This document shows, piece by piece, positions 26,501 through 38,920 of a stretch of 64,000 nt of DNA. Below the pieces are notes generated by a model that searched no databases, was not told the origin of the DNA, and saw nothing but the letters and a program-made list of their open reading frames with translations. A program made the position numbers and the translations under genes. Source of the stretch: Serinus canaria (lineage: Eukaryota > Chordata > Aves > Passeriformes > Fringillidae); contig NC_066314.1 of NCBI RefSeq assembly GCF_022539315.1, positions 40,547,180-40,611,179 on the forward strand, written 5' to 3'. The first letter of the stretch is position 1; every line of letters begins with the position of its first letter.

Positions 26501-29390
26501 TTTATGTAGAAATAACAGCAAAGCATGGTAGGGTCTTGTTTGGAGACTGCCTCTAATTTTATAGCTATTTTCACGCTGACATTCCCAAGTCCATAGGTGT
26601 ATATAATGAGTTATGTATGTATTATTTGTTTTGCAACAAATATTTGTTAATATTTTTGAACCAAATTGTTCTGTGATCCTAATGGCAAGAAAGAGGTGAA
26701 GTCCACTTCAGTTGCATGCTTTGCTAGCATAAAGCAACATAAATAGGTCAGACAGTGCAAATTTTAATTTCATATATTCCCAGACATTGAGGTCAAGGGA
26801 AGTTTTATCTGAAAAAGGCAAATGAGATTATGTTCTTAAAAGAATTCTTTTTTCATATATGGGTTTTCAAATGATGAAGCTTAATGGATGATCCATAATA
26901 AATTTTCATTGTAAAGCATACAATTCTAAATAGGATTTTCTCTTCTTTCAGAGTTTAGTCTGTGGTTTACTACCTGTCAAATTTTGACTGCTTCTGAAAT
27001 GCCATACTGTTAACTTGCCTTTCCCCAGATACAAAATATGCTAATCTTGACCTATTCCTAGTTAACTTTAATAGTTTCTTCCCATTACTCAGTTTTACCT
27101 TTTCTTCATAATTCCTGTACAATTGCACAGTACCCTATTGCAACACTAAAAATGACGTAAGCAAAGGCATTTCCACATCTGCACTATGAAAAATTTCTCA
27201 CTGTTTCTTTTTCTTGATGATAACACACTCTCCTCTTCCCTTCTCCTTCTTCATACAAAAGTAAAATCAGAGGAAAAAAAAAAGAGGCTGCTCCACTGTC
27301 AGATTATCATTACCATCAGTAATATAACTAGAAGTTAATTACACAACCAGTGGCAACATTTCCTGACATTCCTGGAAGTGGATGACAGCTACCTCTCCAC
27401 AGTCTTTTGGATAGAACTCATGATCAACCAGACTTCCCATTTTTTTATTAGGAAACCCCCAGGGCACAGAAAGAAACACAAAAAAATGTAATCTGAATCC
27501 TTTCAGATATCAGGTAAAAAAATAGACTAAGTAAGTCAATGTGCTCACTTCAGACACACTTTTTATTAATATTATTATCCTAAGATTATAGAAGTGAATT
27601 TTTAACAGGGTTCTTTCTGCCATCGTGAATATTGTACTTCAGTAAATGTTACCTTTATTTTTACAGACTACCATAAAACAATTGAACAGAAAATTGCAAC
27701 AATCACAGAAGAATCTGATTGATACTTATTAGGAAACACACCTGTAAGGCACATTCTTTCTTTTATAACCTCTCCTAGATTGTTAATGCTGTACTACCAC
27801 CAGAAAAAAGTCTGTCCTCTGAGACAAACAGGCAGAGTTGTAGCAGGTTATGACTATTAATGCTTTTTTACCATTTCATTGTATGATTTCAGCAGACCCA
27901 GGATGACTTTAGGAACAAATAAGCAAATTTATTTCTGCACATACAGACCTAGCATCAAGAAAGCCCAGATGGGACTAAAAACCAAATCAAGCATATAAAT
28001 TAAGTCAGAGATTTGACTCATTACGACTGACTTGGAAACCATAAGCAAGTTGGTAAAAGGAGTGGTCTTCATTTAATACAAATTTTCACATGAAAGCAGC
28101 TGATAGTGCATTTATTCCAACCATTTGGTAACATGAAAAAATTATTTTCTCTAAATGCAAATAAAATAAGATATAGATATTATGATAAACTTCAAGACAG
28201 CAAGAATGAAAACATGACATTCTTACATTGTATCAAAGCAATATTTTACTAAAGAATGCACAAAATATGTCTCAGGCAACAGATTGCTGTGAGAGTAGGA
28301 AAAGGGCTCTCCTGTTCAAAAACTTTGAATCCTCTCCTCTCAATTTAAACATTCTCTGACATCACTGGGTAAAACCTTTATTCAATTTTACTTGAAAAAT
28401 AGTCTCATATATTTATACATTTAGTAAATTATTAGTAAGTGATTTCTTAATATGTTTTTTTTTTTCTATCATAGTAGTATGTAACTGTATAATTCTCCTA
28501 TAGGACTCACATTAAAATGAGCTTATTAAAGCTTTTAATAAAAAGATACAAAATTTTTCCTGTTTTTAATCTCTTTCTCAATGTTACTTTTTAAATCTGT
28601 ATCAGAACTGATTCACTTTAAGTACTAAATTTTCCAAGGAGCAGACAAACAATGACCAGCTTGATTTCTTTTTAAAAAGTTATCATTAAAGATCCATTCC
28701 CCCTTCTGCACATATACTGCACTGCCAGAATGGCTAATGGGAATTATTCATGTTCATACCAAGATTATTCCCTAAAACATTTTAGCCTTCTTTTATGGAA
28801 GTACATAAAAAAGACTTGACTCTTACAACCTTTTTTTAAAAGATGACTCTTTGAACTTTCCCAGAGCTACCATACTCACACTAATAACCTACTACCATGC
28901 AAAAAAAAAAAAAAAAGGCAGATAAATGAAAAAAATATATCGATTGAATAGTTACATAATTGTCACTGAATGGCAATGCTAGGTAGCTGGAGCTAACTGT
29001 AGATTTTGCCATTCATTTTGTGTGTTGTTATTATATTTTTAAAATAATCATTGCTATAAAAATTTCAAACTCAGAAGAGCTGTAGCTTCCTATTGAGAAT
29101 TTTAGTCATGTCCCAGAATACACATTACTCTTTGAATAAAAGACCATTTTAATATAAAGAAAAAGGTATATTTTAAGCATTGTACTTTTTTTTTTTTTAA
29201 CTTTCACCAGTAGTTGCATTTCCCTTCATTTCATAGCAGTGCCCCATGGCTTCGGGTGGAGTGAAGTAAAATGGATTTTCTGGAAAGTCTGTAGGTAGAT
29301 ATTTTGATCATGATAAAGTCTTGTTTCAAAACAGTTGCTTTTTAGTTTGAAGGGTAACCATCCCAAATTTCAGACAAAATTTATATACTT
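23511..29390. other. Unique AT-rich DNA, no gene seen
   Basis: No recognisable exon, RNA gene or mobile element. A-runs at 25872-25888 (17 A) and 28901-28916 (16 A) are each followed by GGC. The interval 26336-26480 is less AT-rich but not identifiable. Confidence 0.6.
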
Positions 29391-29513
29391 TATATATTTA
29401 TATATTTATATATTTATATATTTATATATATTTATATATTTATATATTTATATATTTATATATTTATATATTTATATATTTATATATTTATATATTTATA
29501 TATTTATATATTT
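29391..29513 (+). repeat. (TATATTTA)n octanucleotide array, about 15 units
   Basis: An 8-bp unit repeated with high fidelity over 123 bp, with one extra TA near 29428. It gives rise to a spurious Ile/Tyr/Leu-rich frame at 29335-29526. Such arrays are prone to strand unpairing. Confidence 0.95.
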
Positions 29514-30763
29514 GAGACCACTTTAAAATAATTGTATAGTTGTTTGCATTCATGAAATTTATTGCAAATTTGGTACAAAAAATTACTAGAATCAAGTCCT
29601 GCTTAATTCTAAAGCATTGTTCAGCACTAAGTTTTGTTCATTTTATTCAAATCCTGACTAACTAAATAATTCCTAAAATGCCTCAGCTGGACAAACTTAG
29701 TAGAATTAATCAGCAGTTAATAGATTTTATCAAGATTGGGTAAAATTTATTCAAATATTGGTGTTACATACTTTCATAACAATTTTGTGATCCCAGACTG
29801 TGTGTTTCTTTTCCCAGCAGACTTCAGGTGTCAGCCTCTTTTCACTATTCAATGGAATTCCAATATAGGAAAACCAGAGTACATTTGGACCTTCTCTGAC
29901 CACATAAAGGAAAGAGAATTTTTATTCCACTTAAAATAGAATGTAAAATTAACTGTCTCATGACACATCATTTCCTGTGGCAGTCAGGTTTCCAATTACA
30001 AATATAGATAGGTGTCATAAATATAAGTTATATCTCATCTAACAGAAAAAAAAAGATGGCTAATCATACGCAAAAATTACATTTGGAGGCTTAAAATATT
30101 TATTACAGTATTGATCAAACTTCTTCATAACTTGAAGTTTTTCTGGTGTAAGAAAAATGTACTGGGTTTAGCTCCTAGTCCACTTGCTTAAATTAAGTGC
30201 AGGAAAATGCCCTTAGGGAGTGCTTGGGCTTCCTGGAATGCAGAGGGATCTCTCTGGGGCTGTAAAGATGATATTGAAAATTTTTCATGACATGTCAGTT
30301 CTAGTTGTTTCTGGAACAAATGCCAGAGGTGAAGAAAGGCAAGGTCTCAGGAGCCCTTCAGCTGGTATAAATTAGAAACTATCTCAGCACTGGATCAAGC
30401 TGAAGAGTTGGAAAAGTCAGAAAAGTTGAAAGTTGTCTTTACTGCTATCTCTGACTTTGTATCTATTTGAGTGGCACCAAGAAAGACTTTGGCATCAAGC
30501 AAAACTTTGGGCATGTCTTTAGAGGTTACTTAATATTTTTATTAATTAAGTAATGAGTTAAAAACATTTCTATCCTAGATACAGCACTTCGGCTTAGAAA
30601 TCATTAATGCTATCAAGTACTGATCTTTACTGTGAGAGTTAAACTCAGCCTAATTTTTTGGTGTTTTCTGATCCCAGTGACTGGACAAAAATTGTAAGAT
30701 TTTGCTACATGTACTATCCAGCTTTTATATGAAAAAAATTGAAATTCTAGAGCACAATCATTA
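29514..30763. other. Unique AT-rich DNA, no gene seen
   Basis: Gene-free. The less AT-rich part at 30160-30380 is not identifiable. Confidence 0.6.
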
Positions 30764-30905
30764 TATATAAATATAAAAATGTGCATATGTATATATATAT
30801 ATATATGTAAATTTACATGTATACATATGTATATGCACACATATATAGATATATGTGTACACATATGTGTCTGTACATATATATATATATAAATATATAT
30901 ATAAT
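30764..30905. repeat. TA/TG-rich block with nested palindromes
   Basis: Alternating purine-pyrimidine sequence dominated by TATA and CATATG steps. Perfect palindromes inside are ATGTAAATTTACAT (30805-30818), a 10-bp-arm hairpin with a 2-base loop at 30837-30858 (ACACATATAT / ATATATGTGT), and ACACATATGTGT (30859-30870). GTGCATAT at 30781-30788 also pairs with ATATGCAC at 30831-30838, enclosing the first palindrome. The block is a candidate cruciform-forming or fragile site. No gene is attached. Confidence 0.85.
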
Positions 30906-33900
30906 GTTATTAAAATAAGATTTGTGTTTATGGTGTACCATGTAATCCCTTTGCCCACTCAAAAATTCTGCTCAGCATTTTCTGTACAATAATAAAACAT
31001 CCCATAGCTGTCTGCTATAGTTTCCAAAGTCCTTTAGGAATAATGTCAGAGGGCATTACCATTTGATTGATGTTGCTAGAAAAACACTGCTCCTTTTTGA
31101 CAGCATTTAATGATTCAGGTCACTAGTCTGTGCCATACTCAGTAGCTTTATCAAGTACACAAAACCTTGCTTCCAAGAGAGTATAAAAATGTAGGCATTT
31201 TCTTTTGAAGGAAAATATGAATCCACCTCATGCACTTATTTGTCATACCTGCACAAGTCTATATCAAAACAAAATAAACCTACAATAATCAATTCAAAAG
31301 TGCTTTGTTTATTTGTACTCATAAATGTTCTATAAAAGAAACAAGCAAATAATGCACCCAGGGGCATATGAAGAAAACATCATAAAAAAGAAAAATAATT
31401 CACTTTAAATCTTCTATGAATTGATTTTTACTGAGGTTCTACAGCTGAACAAATAGAGCTATGTTATTAAGAGTAAATGCTATTAGTATGAGTGGAGAGT
31501 TTTCAAGGTATTTCTTACAATGATGAGAAAATCAACAACAGCTAATTGCAAAATTAGCTATTTCTTTCTCTCTTAAATAGTAAAACATAAACCTCTTGCT
31601 TTCTAAAACATATTATTTCCTAATTGAAATTACCATCTTTTGCTTTTTAACATTTTGAAGAATTAGCTAGTTTAAAATAATTCTGAGACAAGTCTTTCCA
31701 AAAAATACCTGATTTTGCACTTCTGAAAGATTAAAAAACTATGGTTTTATATGCAAATGGTGATAAAAGAGTTAAGTGAAAGACAATTCCAATTTTTTCC
31801 CTTGAGTTTTAAGGATAATTGATTCTGCCATATGACAGATTACATTTTTTAGTGTCACGCAACACAGACGTCAGACAACCCTGAGTGCTTTTGTCATAGC
31901 TCAGTCAGCTCCCATATGATAGAAATCAGTATCAAAACCACTAAAGCTACATGTACTTACATCTGCTAAAGAGCAGATCTTTTTACTCACCAGGATGTCT
32001 GTCCCATTTTCTAAGCACAGCTGCCTCAGGTAAAGGAATTCCATACAAATTCACATATTAAAGGAAAAAGTGTACTCCAAAAAGCTCATGACACTGAGAC
32101 TGTTCTTCCAGATGAAGAGGTCTGTGTGGATATATTCACATGTGAATGAAAGATCAGCTACTTTGTACATTAGCTAAATACTGCCAACTGATATTCACTG
32201 AAGAATCTTTCCATCTGCCATGCTATTGGGGTTTTGCTCTTCCATAGGTTCTGCACTGTGTTTGCATTCAAAAAGACTTTGCAGATAACTTAGAGCACCT
32301 AAAAGGTGCCTTCTTGAAGGGAAGTTGTCCACATGATATTCAACATAATCAGTGATGATTAGAGCAATTTAAGATGAGATTCCAGAATACTAAAATTTGG
32401 TGCCATCTTTGACCCTTTGAGACATGTGAATCATGCTTATGGGGCTAAAAGATTCCACGTTAAACCTGCAGATTCTCATCTTTTTTAAATGAAGAGTTAA
32501 TTGAAGCCCAAGAGCACATCTCACTGTGCTTACAATGACAATGGATGCCTCTGGGAAATTCAGTCCTGTGTTTGTGTGGCTGATCAGCTAAACAGCTTTT
32601 GAGATGCTGTTTGCAACATTGACAATATTGGCTAGATAACTAGACACCTATTTGTGTCCTAATCTGTGTGCTAAATCCTACCCTGAGTGGTGATAGTAAT
32701 TTAGCCATCATTTTTTCTGAACACTTTTGACTGCTTTAAAATATTTTTATTCTGGATAATAGGCAAACTCTATAGCCATTCACAGTTCTCTGATTATTGC
32801 ACTTTTTCTGGTGAGGTACATGATTTCTAAACATGTATGGGACCTCAGGTAATCTGTGCTGGCAGTACTTTGCTTATTCTCAACCTGAGGTCTTAATTCT
32901 ACACTGAAGGCCAGGGATACCTGAGTAGGCAGTTCATGTGATCTTTTTCATGTGACAATAAGAAAATATTTTTGATACCCAGAAAATCAGCAATTTCCAT
33001 GGTTTAAAACAGAAACATCTGTTCAAAAAGGGATGTGAGCCATAAAGATCTCTCAGAGATATGTTTTAGAAAGTGTGCTATTGAGGTGTGGCAAGCTACC
33101 ATCCATCCCTCCGTGCTGCAGAATCACTGCATTCAGTGTTTCTCCTAAAGAGCTGTTCACCTTTCTACAGATGAGCTATGGCTTGGTAGCTGCAAATAAC
33201 TAGCAAACACAAGGTCAAATATTCTTGTTAACATGTTTCATTTAAGTAAACAGTCTGTGGTTTGGCCATGTGGAAGACCAAGATGAAACTGTATTCAGAA
33301 TAACCCATCTGTTTGCAAATGTAAGTAATCTATTTATCAGTTGCTAAAAAGCATGAGTGTGGGGAATCACAGGGTGGGCTTTCATCTTCATAGTTATGAT
33401 CTTTACAACTATTGAAGAAATACTGCAAGAGGCAACTCAAAGGTCAGATAACATCAAATGAAAATTTTTCTCATTGGAATTCTTCTGACAAAGCCAGGTT
33501 TCACTTAAAAATAGTGTTTCATTAAGCTCCAGAACATTTTGCCTAAACCTTCTGCTGAGTTTAAGGCAGCATTTTGAGATTTTGTGTAGGCTACATACAG
33601 AACTGTCTCAGAGTAGGGGATGCTGGAGGATGTCTGTTAATAGCACAGGGGTTTTTGTACCCAGCACAAAAGTGAGCCCCTTCAACACACCACAGCTGAT
33701 CTCTGGAAATGGCATTCTTACAGTCAATTGGCTAACAGCAGCTAGCCACTTTCATGGGTGAAATGAAATTAGTCAAAATGGTCTAAGAAAATTCCATCTT
33801 GGGGAATCTGGAAGAAAAAAAATTTGCAAGTAGCTTTAATCCACTTTGGACTCTCTGCATTCTCATGTATTTCCTATATACCAAACTCCATGTTTTTCAG

Positions 33901-34079
33901 CTTACCTAAATGCAATAATGAATAATTTGAAATTTCACTAGAAATGTATATTTGTCTTAAAAAAAAAAAAAAAAAGGAAATACCACATCTCCTTTTTTTA
34001 AATATCATTACAAGTATCCCCCTTTCCTTCAACCAACAACATACCTGAAGACAGCATAATGCACAAATATTAAGGCCCA

Positions 34080-34560
34080 GTTGTCAAAAGCAAAATAAAT
34101 TTTATATTGGCAATCTTGTATGCATTAACAATTGTTGACACAAATTACAGCATTTAAATATGTAACTGGATGACTGAACCTGAAAATTAACTATCTCAAC
34201 AGTTGCAACACATGCAATCATCTGCTTTGCAATTATGTGACCATCCTATTGATTCTGGAAATGACTGCAGGTGCAAAATTGAAGCCTAGGTTATGACTCC
34301 TTTTAAAGCATGGCTCTTAATGTGATTTGCCTTTTAATATGCATTTGCAGCATATATTGTAATTGTTTCTCTAGAGCTCATATCTATGATTTGAATATAT
34401 AATATCCATAGCACAAATTGTGTATTACAGCTCCAGAATATCAACAGTAGCTTAAAATGCCTATTGATTGGAAAGCAGTAATTTGCATGCAACATGTAGA
34501 AGCTACTGAAGTGTTTTGGCATTATTTTTGCATTATAAAGTTTAGTCATTTGTGTCATAC
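34080..34560. promoter_or_regulatory. Candidate conserved non-coding element
   Basis: This gene-free segment is dense in motifs bound by developmental factors. It has a perfect octamer ATTTGCAT at 34481-34488 preceded by TA, AACAATTGTT at 34137-34146 (two facing SOX-type half-sites), and several TAAT cores. There are no repeats or homopolymers, unlike its surroundings. Those are typical traits of vertebrate enhancers, but conservation cannot be judged from one sequence, so this is an inference. Confidence 0.25.
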
Positions 34561-36725
34561 CTCATGCTTACTAAAGTTAACTTTAATGAGTGTCACAGAA
34601 AAATAGGAATGTGCATCCTAAAATTCTTTTGCAGATATAACATTTTCTTTATATAACATTTCTCCCTTAGTGTTTTCAATTTTCCACCCACAATCTATAA
34701 TTTTTTTATAAACTACATCTTTACCAAGCTGCATTTAAACCATGTGATGTTACAGTACAGTGTTTCTGACGACTAGAGCCTAAGTTTTTTGTTAATAAAT
34801 AGAATACAATTGTTAATAGGACAGGTAAAAATAAAACAGTTCCAGTGGAAAGAATATGTGTCTGTGTGAGGAAAGTGTGCTGCAAGTATCATGACTGAGG
34901 TTTTGTTGCAGATTAATAAAGGGAGCAGAATATTTCTTAGGTTTGCACTGAAGATTGGCCTTTTATTTGTAAGAAACAGTTGCTTTTGACATCTATAATG
35001 TGCCTTTTCAAGAGCTATAATGGCACTATCAGGCCTACTTCCAATTTAACTATCAAGGAATTAATTTTCTAGACAAAGTTTAGTTCCAGTGGGTAAATAT
35101 TAGAGTCTGCTTGAAAAATCAAACTGCAATTACAATGAAAAAAATCAATGAAGAATATTATGGAGAAAATACCCCAAACACTATTTCACAGCTATATTGA
35201 TGGAAAAATCTTAATCCAATATAGAGCAGTGTGGATTAGATATGAAAATGTGTGTTTCCATTACATTTACAGCTATGTCTGCTACCACCTCAGAGCGAAA
35301 ATAACTTTATCAACTATTAGGATATTTATAAGACTTTAAAAAATACTGTGTCTGAGTGTCTCTGGCTACTTAATAGCATAAGAGCTTTAAGGTTAACTTT
35401 TGAAAAACAGTTTTGTAGACAGAAACTCATTAAAATTTTTAATTGTCACCTTGGACAAATTCTGGTGCATGTATTTGTGCCATTATTGTCTAAATAATTT
35501 GCAAATAACTATGCTTCTTCAGCAATCTAAATAATGCAGAAGTTAAAGTACTGTTTGCCAAATAAAACCAAAATTTAACCAGAACCTATAATTGCTTTTT
35601 TGGATAAGATCAGTGAAGAGTACAGAAGATAAACTCAGTATATAAACTGTGCTTAAACAGTAGGAAAGTAGGAAAAATATCAAGGGAAGGAAGTTGTTTA
35701 AGATGAAATGGAAAAATGGGGATTTCTCAAAAACTGTTAATAATTATCAGCATATGCAGACTACAAGTAGACATATCATGTGAAAACAGGGAGCACTTCA
35801 ATATCAGATGTCACAGCAGGAATTCTGGGTGTCTGGTCACTGAATTCCAATATTCATTATTTTCATTCCAATATCTCTAAGGTTGATGCTACTTTTTCTG
35901 CCAATATAACATGCAGCTCTAACTAGTGAAGATAGGTGAACATCCTGAGAGGCACCAAGCACCCTGCAGAAAAAGTAAGCACTGAGTTTTATTAAAGTTT
36001 GGTTCACATTTTATCACTCTCTGTTTCTGTCAGGGATCACTGAGACCACAAACAGCAGACAAACAAAGAAATCTATTTCTTGCACAGCCTCCAGGATGCG
36101 GTTGAAGTTCAGTACAGCACTGGTCACCAAGGGCCAGCCTGTGTCTTACAAATGTACATCCAGTGCCCTGTGTTTCACAGCTGAGGGTAGGAATAGGCTG
36201 GAGTCAAAGCTCAACTCTGTGTTGCATTTCTCTCTGAAGACAGGCTCTCAAGGGAAGTCAGAAAGGGAAAACACCAGTACAATACATCTCATGTGATAAT
36301 TTTTTTTTTTTGATTTTCAGTTCAGTGAGAGTTGAAAATTTCTCCTAATTGCCCCGAAATACATTTTCAATGGATGTGTTAGACCCCAGTTCATTTTATT
36401 GGAGAGAAAAAAGAGCAAGTGTATGTTGACTCAATTTTCTTTTACAATGAAAGGGTTGATGAGACCAAATGAACTTTTTTCATTGCTGTATTTTTTAATA
36501 TTTAGTGACATAGTTACAATTTATTTATAGCTACCTGTTTGATCATTACTTTCTGGGTGTTTTAGTACTGATAAAACTATACATGATTACATAAGGCATG
36601 TATAATTATTACTTAAACAAAAGCCAAAAAAAAGATTAAGGCATTGATACTGTCATTATATTTTTCTATACAAATACATACACAAAACTTGCTCCTGAAA
36701 AAATATTATAATAAAATAGGCTTTA

Positions 36726-36746
36726 CACCCCACCTCCCCCCGCCCC
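36726..36746. other. Isolated C-rich tract with GC box
   Basis: A short pyrimidine tract containing CCCCCCGCCCC stands out in AT-rich DNA. It matches an Sp1-type GC box, but no CpG island, TATA box or transcript start is visible near it. Confidence 0.4.
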
Positions 36747-38689
36747 ATGAACTTTTGTGTTCAGTGACTCGTTTTAGGAACCAAGTTTCAGTTAGGTCTC
36801 AGTAATGATTTTCTTTTCTTGCTTAGTTTTGGAAATGAAAAATCAGGTAAAAAATGGACAGAATATTTTAAAGCGGGTCAACAAGTGTGTTGCTATGGGA
36901 AACTGAAATGCTAAAAAATCTCTCTATTTTTTACTGCTTGAGAAAAATATAAGTTGGGTTTTTTTTGTGCCTCCCATGAGGCTTCTCCTGAAGTGACATA
37001 TCTTAAATTACATTTTATTTTTCGATACAAGATGCCTGACGGGATATAAATATATATCATTTATTACTATAGGAAAAAAGTATTTACAAAATGAGGTACT
37101 GCTGTTTGAAAAATATTAGTTTTTAAACCCAGTTCAGTTACTACTAGCTATAAATGAAAAGTATACTGGTTATTTGGCTCCTCTATTAAAAATATTAATC
37201 TATCTTTCACATAATGGCTTCTAGAAATATGGGTTTTACAAGGTGAATTACCTTACATAAGAACAACCATCTATATGGGCAGTGGAAGTCGAGTACTAAA
37301 GCCTGTCTTATTTCCTTCTTTTTTCTTTCCACACACCCTGCCCAGAGCATGGTGGAGAAAGGGAGAAAGGATAATTGCAAGAGTAATGCTATCAATAAGC
37401 TTGATAGTTTAGAACACTATTTTTAAAGAATTGGTTTGTAGAGCTTATATCCTACGTGTCGACACTTTAGAAAAGTGAAGTTGTCATTTTCTGTTATTGA
37501 TCTACTTTGCCGTTTTTCCAATTTTTGAGGCTTAAAAAGAAATTTAAATTTAGTTTTAAATTACTAACAATTTTATGGGTGCACATGTTTGATGTCCTTA
37601 CATACATTATAAAAGACAGTAAGAAACTGTCAATTGATCTATTAAGCCTCAGAGAAGTTACATGCTTATAAATTTGCTTTAGATATATTCTCTCTTTTGA
37701 TGCAGTCTGAAGTAGTTTCTTGCTAGAACATGAATAGTTTTAGACTTTTATAGACAGATGTCTGTCTGCATTGACCTGCCTTCAGGCATGTTAGTACAAT
37801 CTTTTGCCTTGAAGGCAGTCATATTGACTGCTGCTGCTGGGAACAGCAAAGTCGGAACTTTTATATCCTTCATGGACAAGCTGTTCTGGTCATGTGCCTG
37901 AAGGCTTAAGCTGTCTGCAAAGTACCTCTGTATTAACTTCTCTGGGAAGCTTTTTCAGAGTCAAATTACATTTCCTTGTATGTAGCTTCAGAGTTCTCCC
38001 CAACAGGCCTGAATTGATCCTTCATGGTAGGAAGTTTGACTGACTGCCTCTCAAGAAGGGTAAAACTTTAAGATTCCCTTAAAATTTAATGAGAAAACAC
38101 TAAACACAAGTTTTCAGGGAATTAATCAGAGTGCAGTCATGTACATGTAGTACATACCAGGTACCAAGGTTTTTGTTAAGGCAATACATTCGGGGCACTG
38201 CCTCCTCTTTCTACTTGTGCTATGTGTCCTTAGAGGAAAATCAGCAAGTCACTTTGGGAGTATAAATCTGTATTTTGAATGATCCATTGGATTGCAATGA
38301 AATACCAACTTTGCTACCTTGCTTGCTTCCTCCTCTCTTTTGCTGCCTCCCACCATGAATTTCAGCATTTATGGACTATGCTTTTCAGGCATGACCCCAG
38401 AGGGTTACAGCCTTATGAAGAAGAACTAGGTTCATAAGTATTTTTTCTTATTTTTTAATAGGTTTTTTTTTTTATTTATTATTATGGGAAAAAATAATCC
38501 TGATTACATTTCCCATGAAGAAGGAAATGATTTGATGTATATGCAGCCTTGCTGTTTTTCAGGCACACGGATCAGGAAAAATGATGTGAATCATCATGCT
38601 AGACTTTTGCTTTAATTAGGGTTTATGAACTCAATGAAAGCAGATAAGAGGTGTTGAAAACCTAGAACTTTCCTGTCAGACACAGAAGA

Positions 38690-38920
38690 AATGTATTATT
38701 CTGCTTCTTTGCATTTCAGCTGCATTAATGAAAGCAGTAACAGTTGCCGACCCCATGCCATTTTGCCATGTAGTCATGATTCATCTTTTCACAAAAGAAA
38801 ATCAGAAAACTGCTGAGTATTAGAAATATTAATGGTTGTTAGAAAAGTGTAATAAAGGTCTCTTCTTCTAAAGCACTGCCAGGCTTTTATGTCATTATTC
38901 ATGAGTGCCTAACACATTCA
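38690..38920. promoter_or_regulatory. Candidate conserved non-coding element
   Basis: A complex, non-repetitive segment with TGCATTAATGAAAGCAG, an overlapping run of TAAT and CATGATTCAT motifs, and TTATTCATGAGTG. Its balanced complexity contrasts with the simple-sequence-rich flanks. The enhancer reading is an inference from composition and motif style only. Confidence 0.22.

Noticed and set aside
29335..29526. Ile/Tyr/Leu-rich ORF
   Set aside because: Product of the TATATTTA array.
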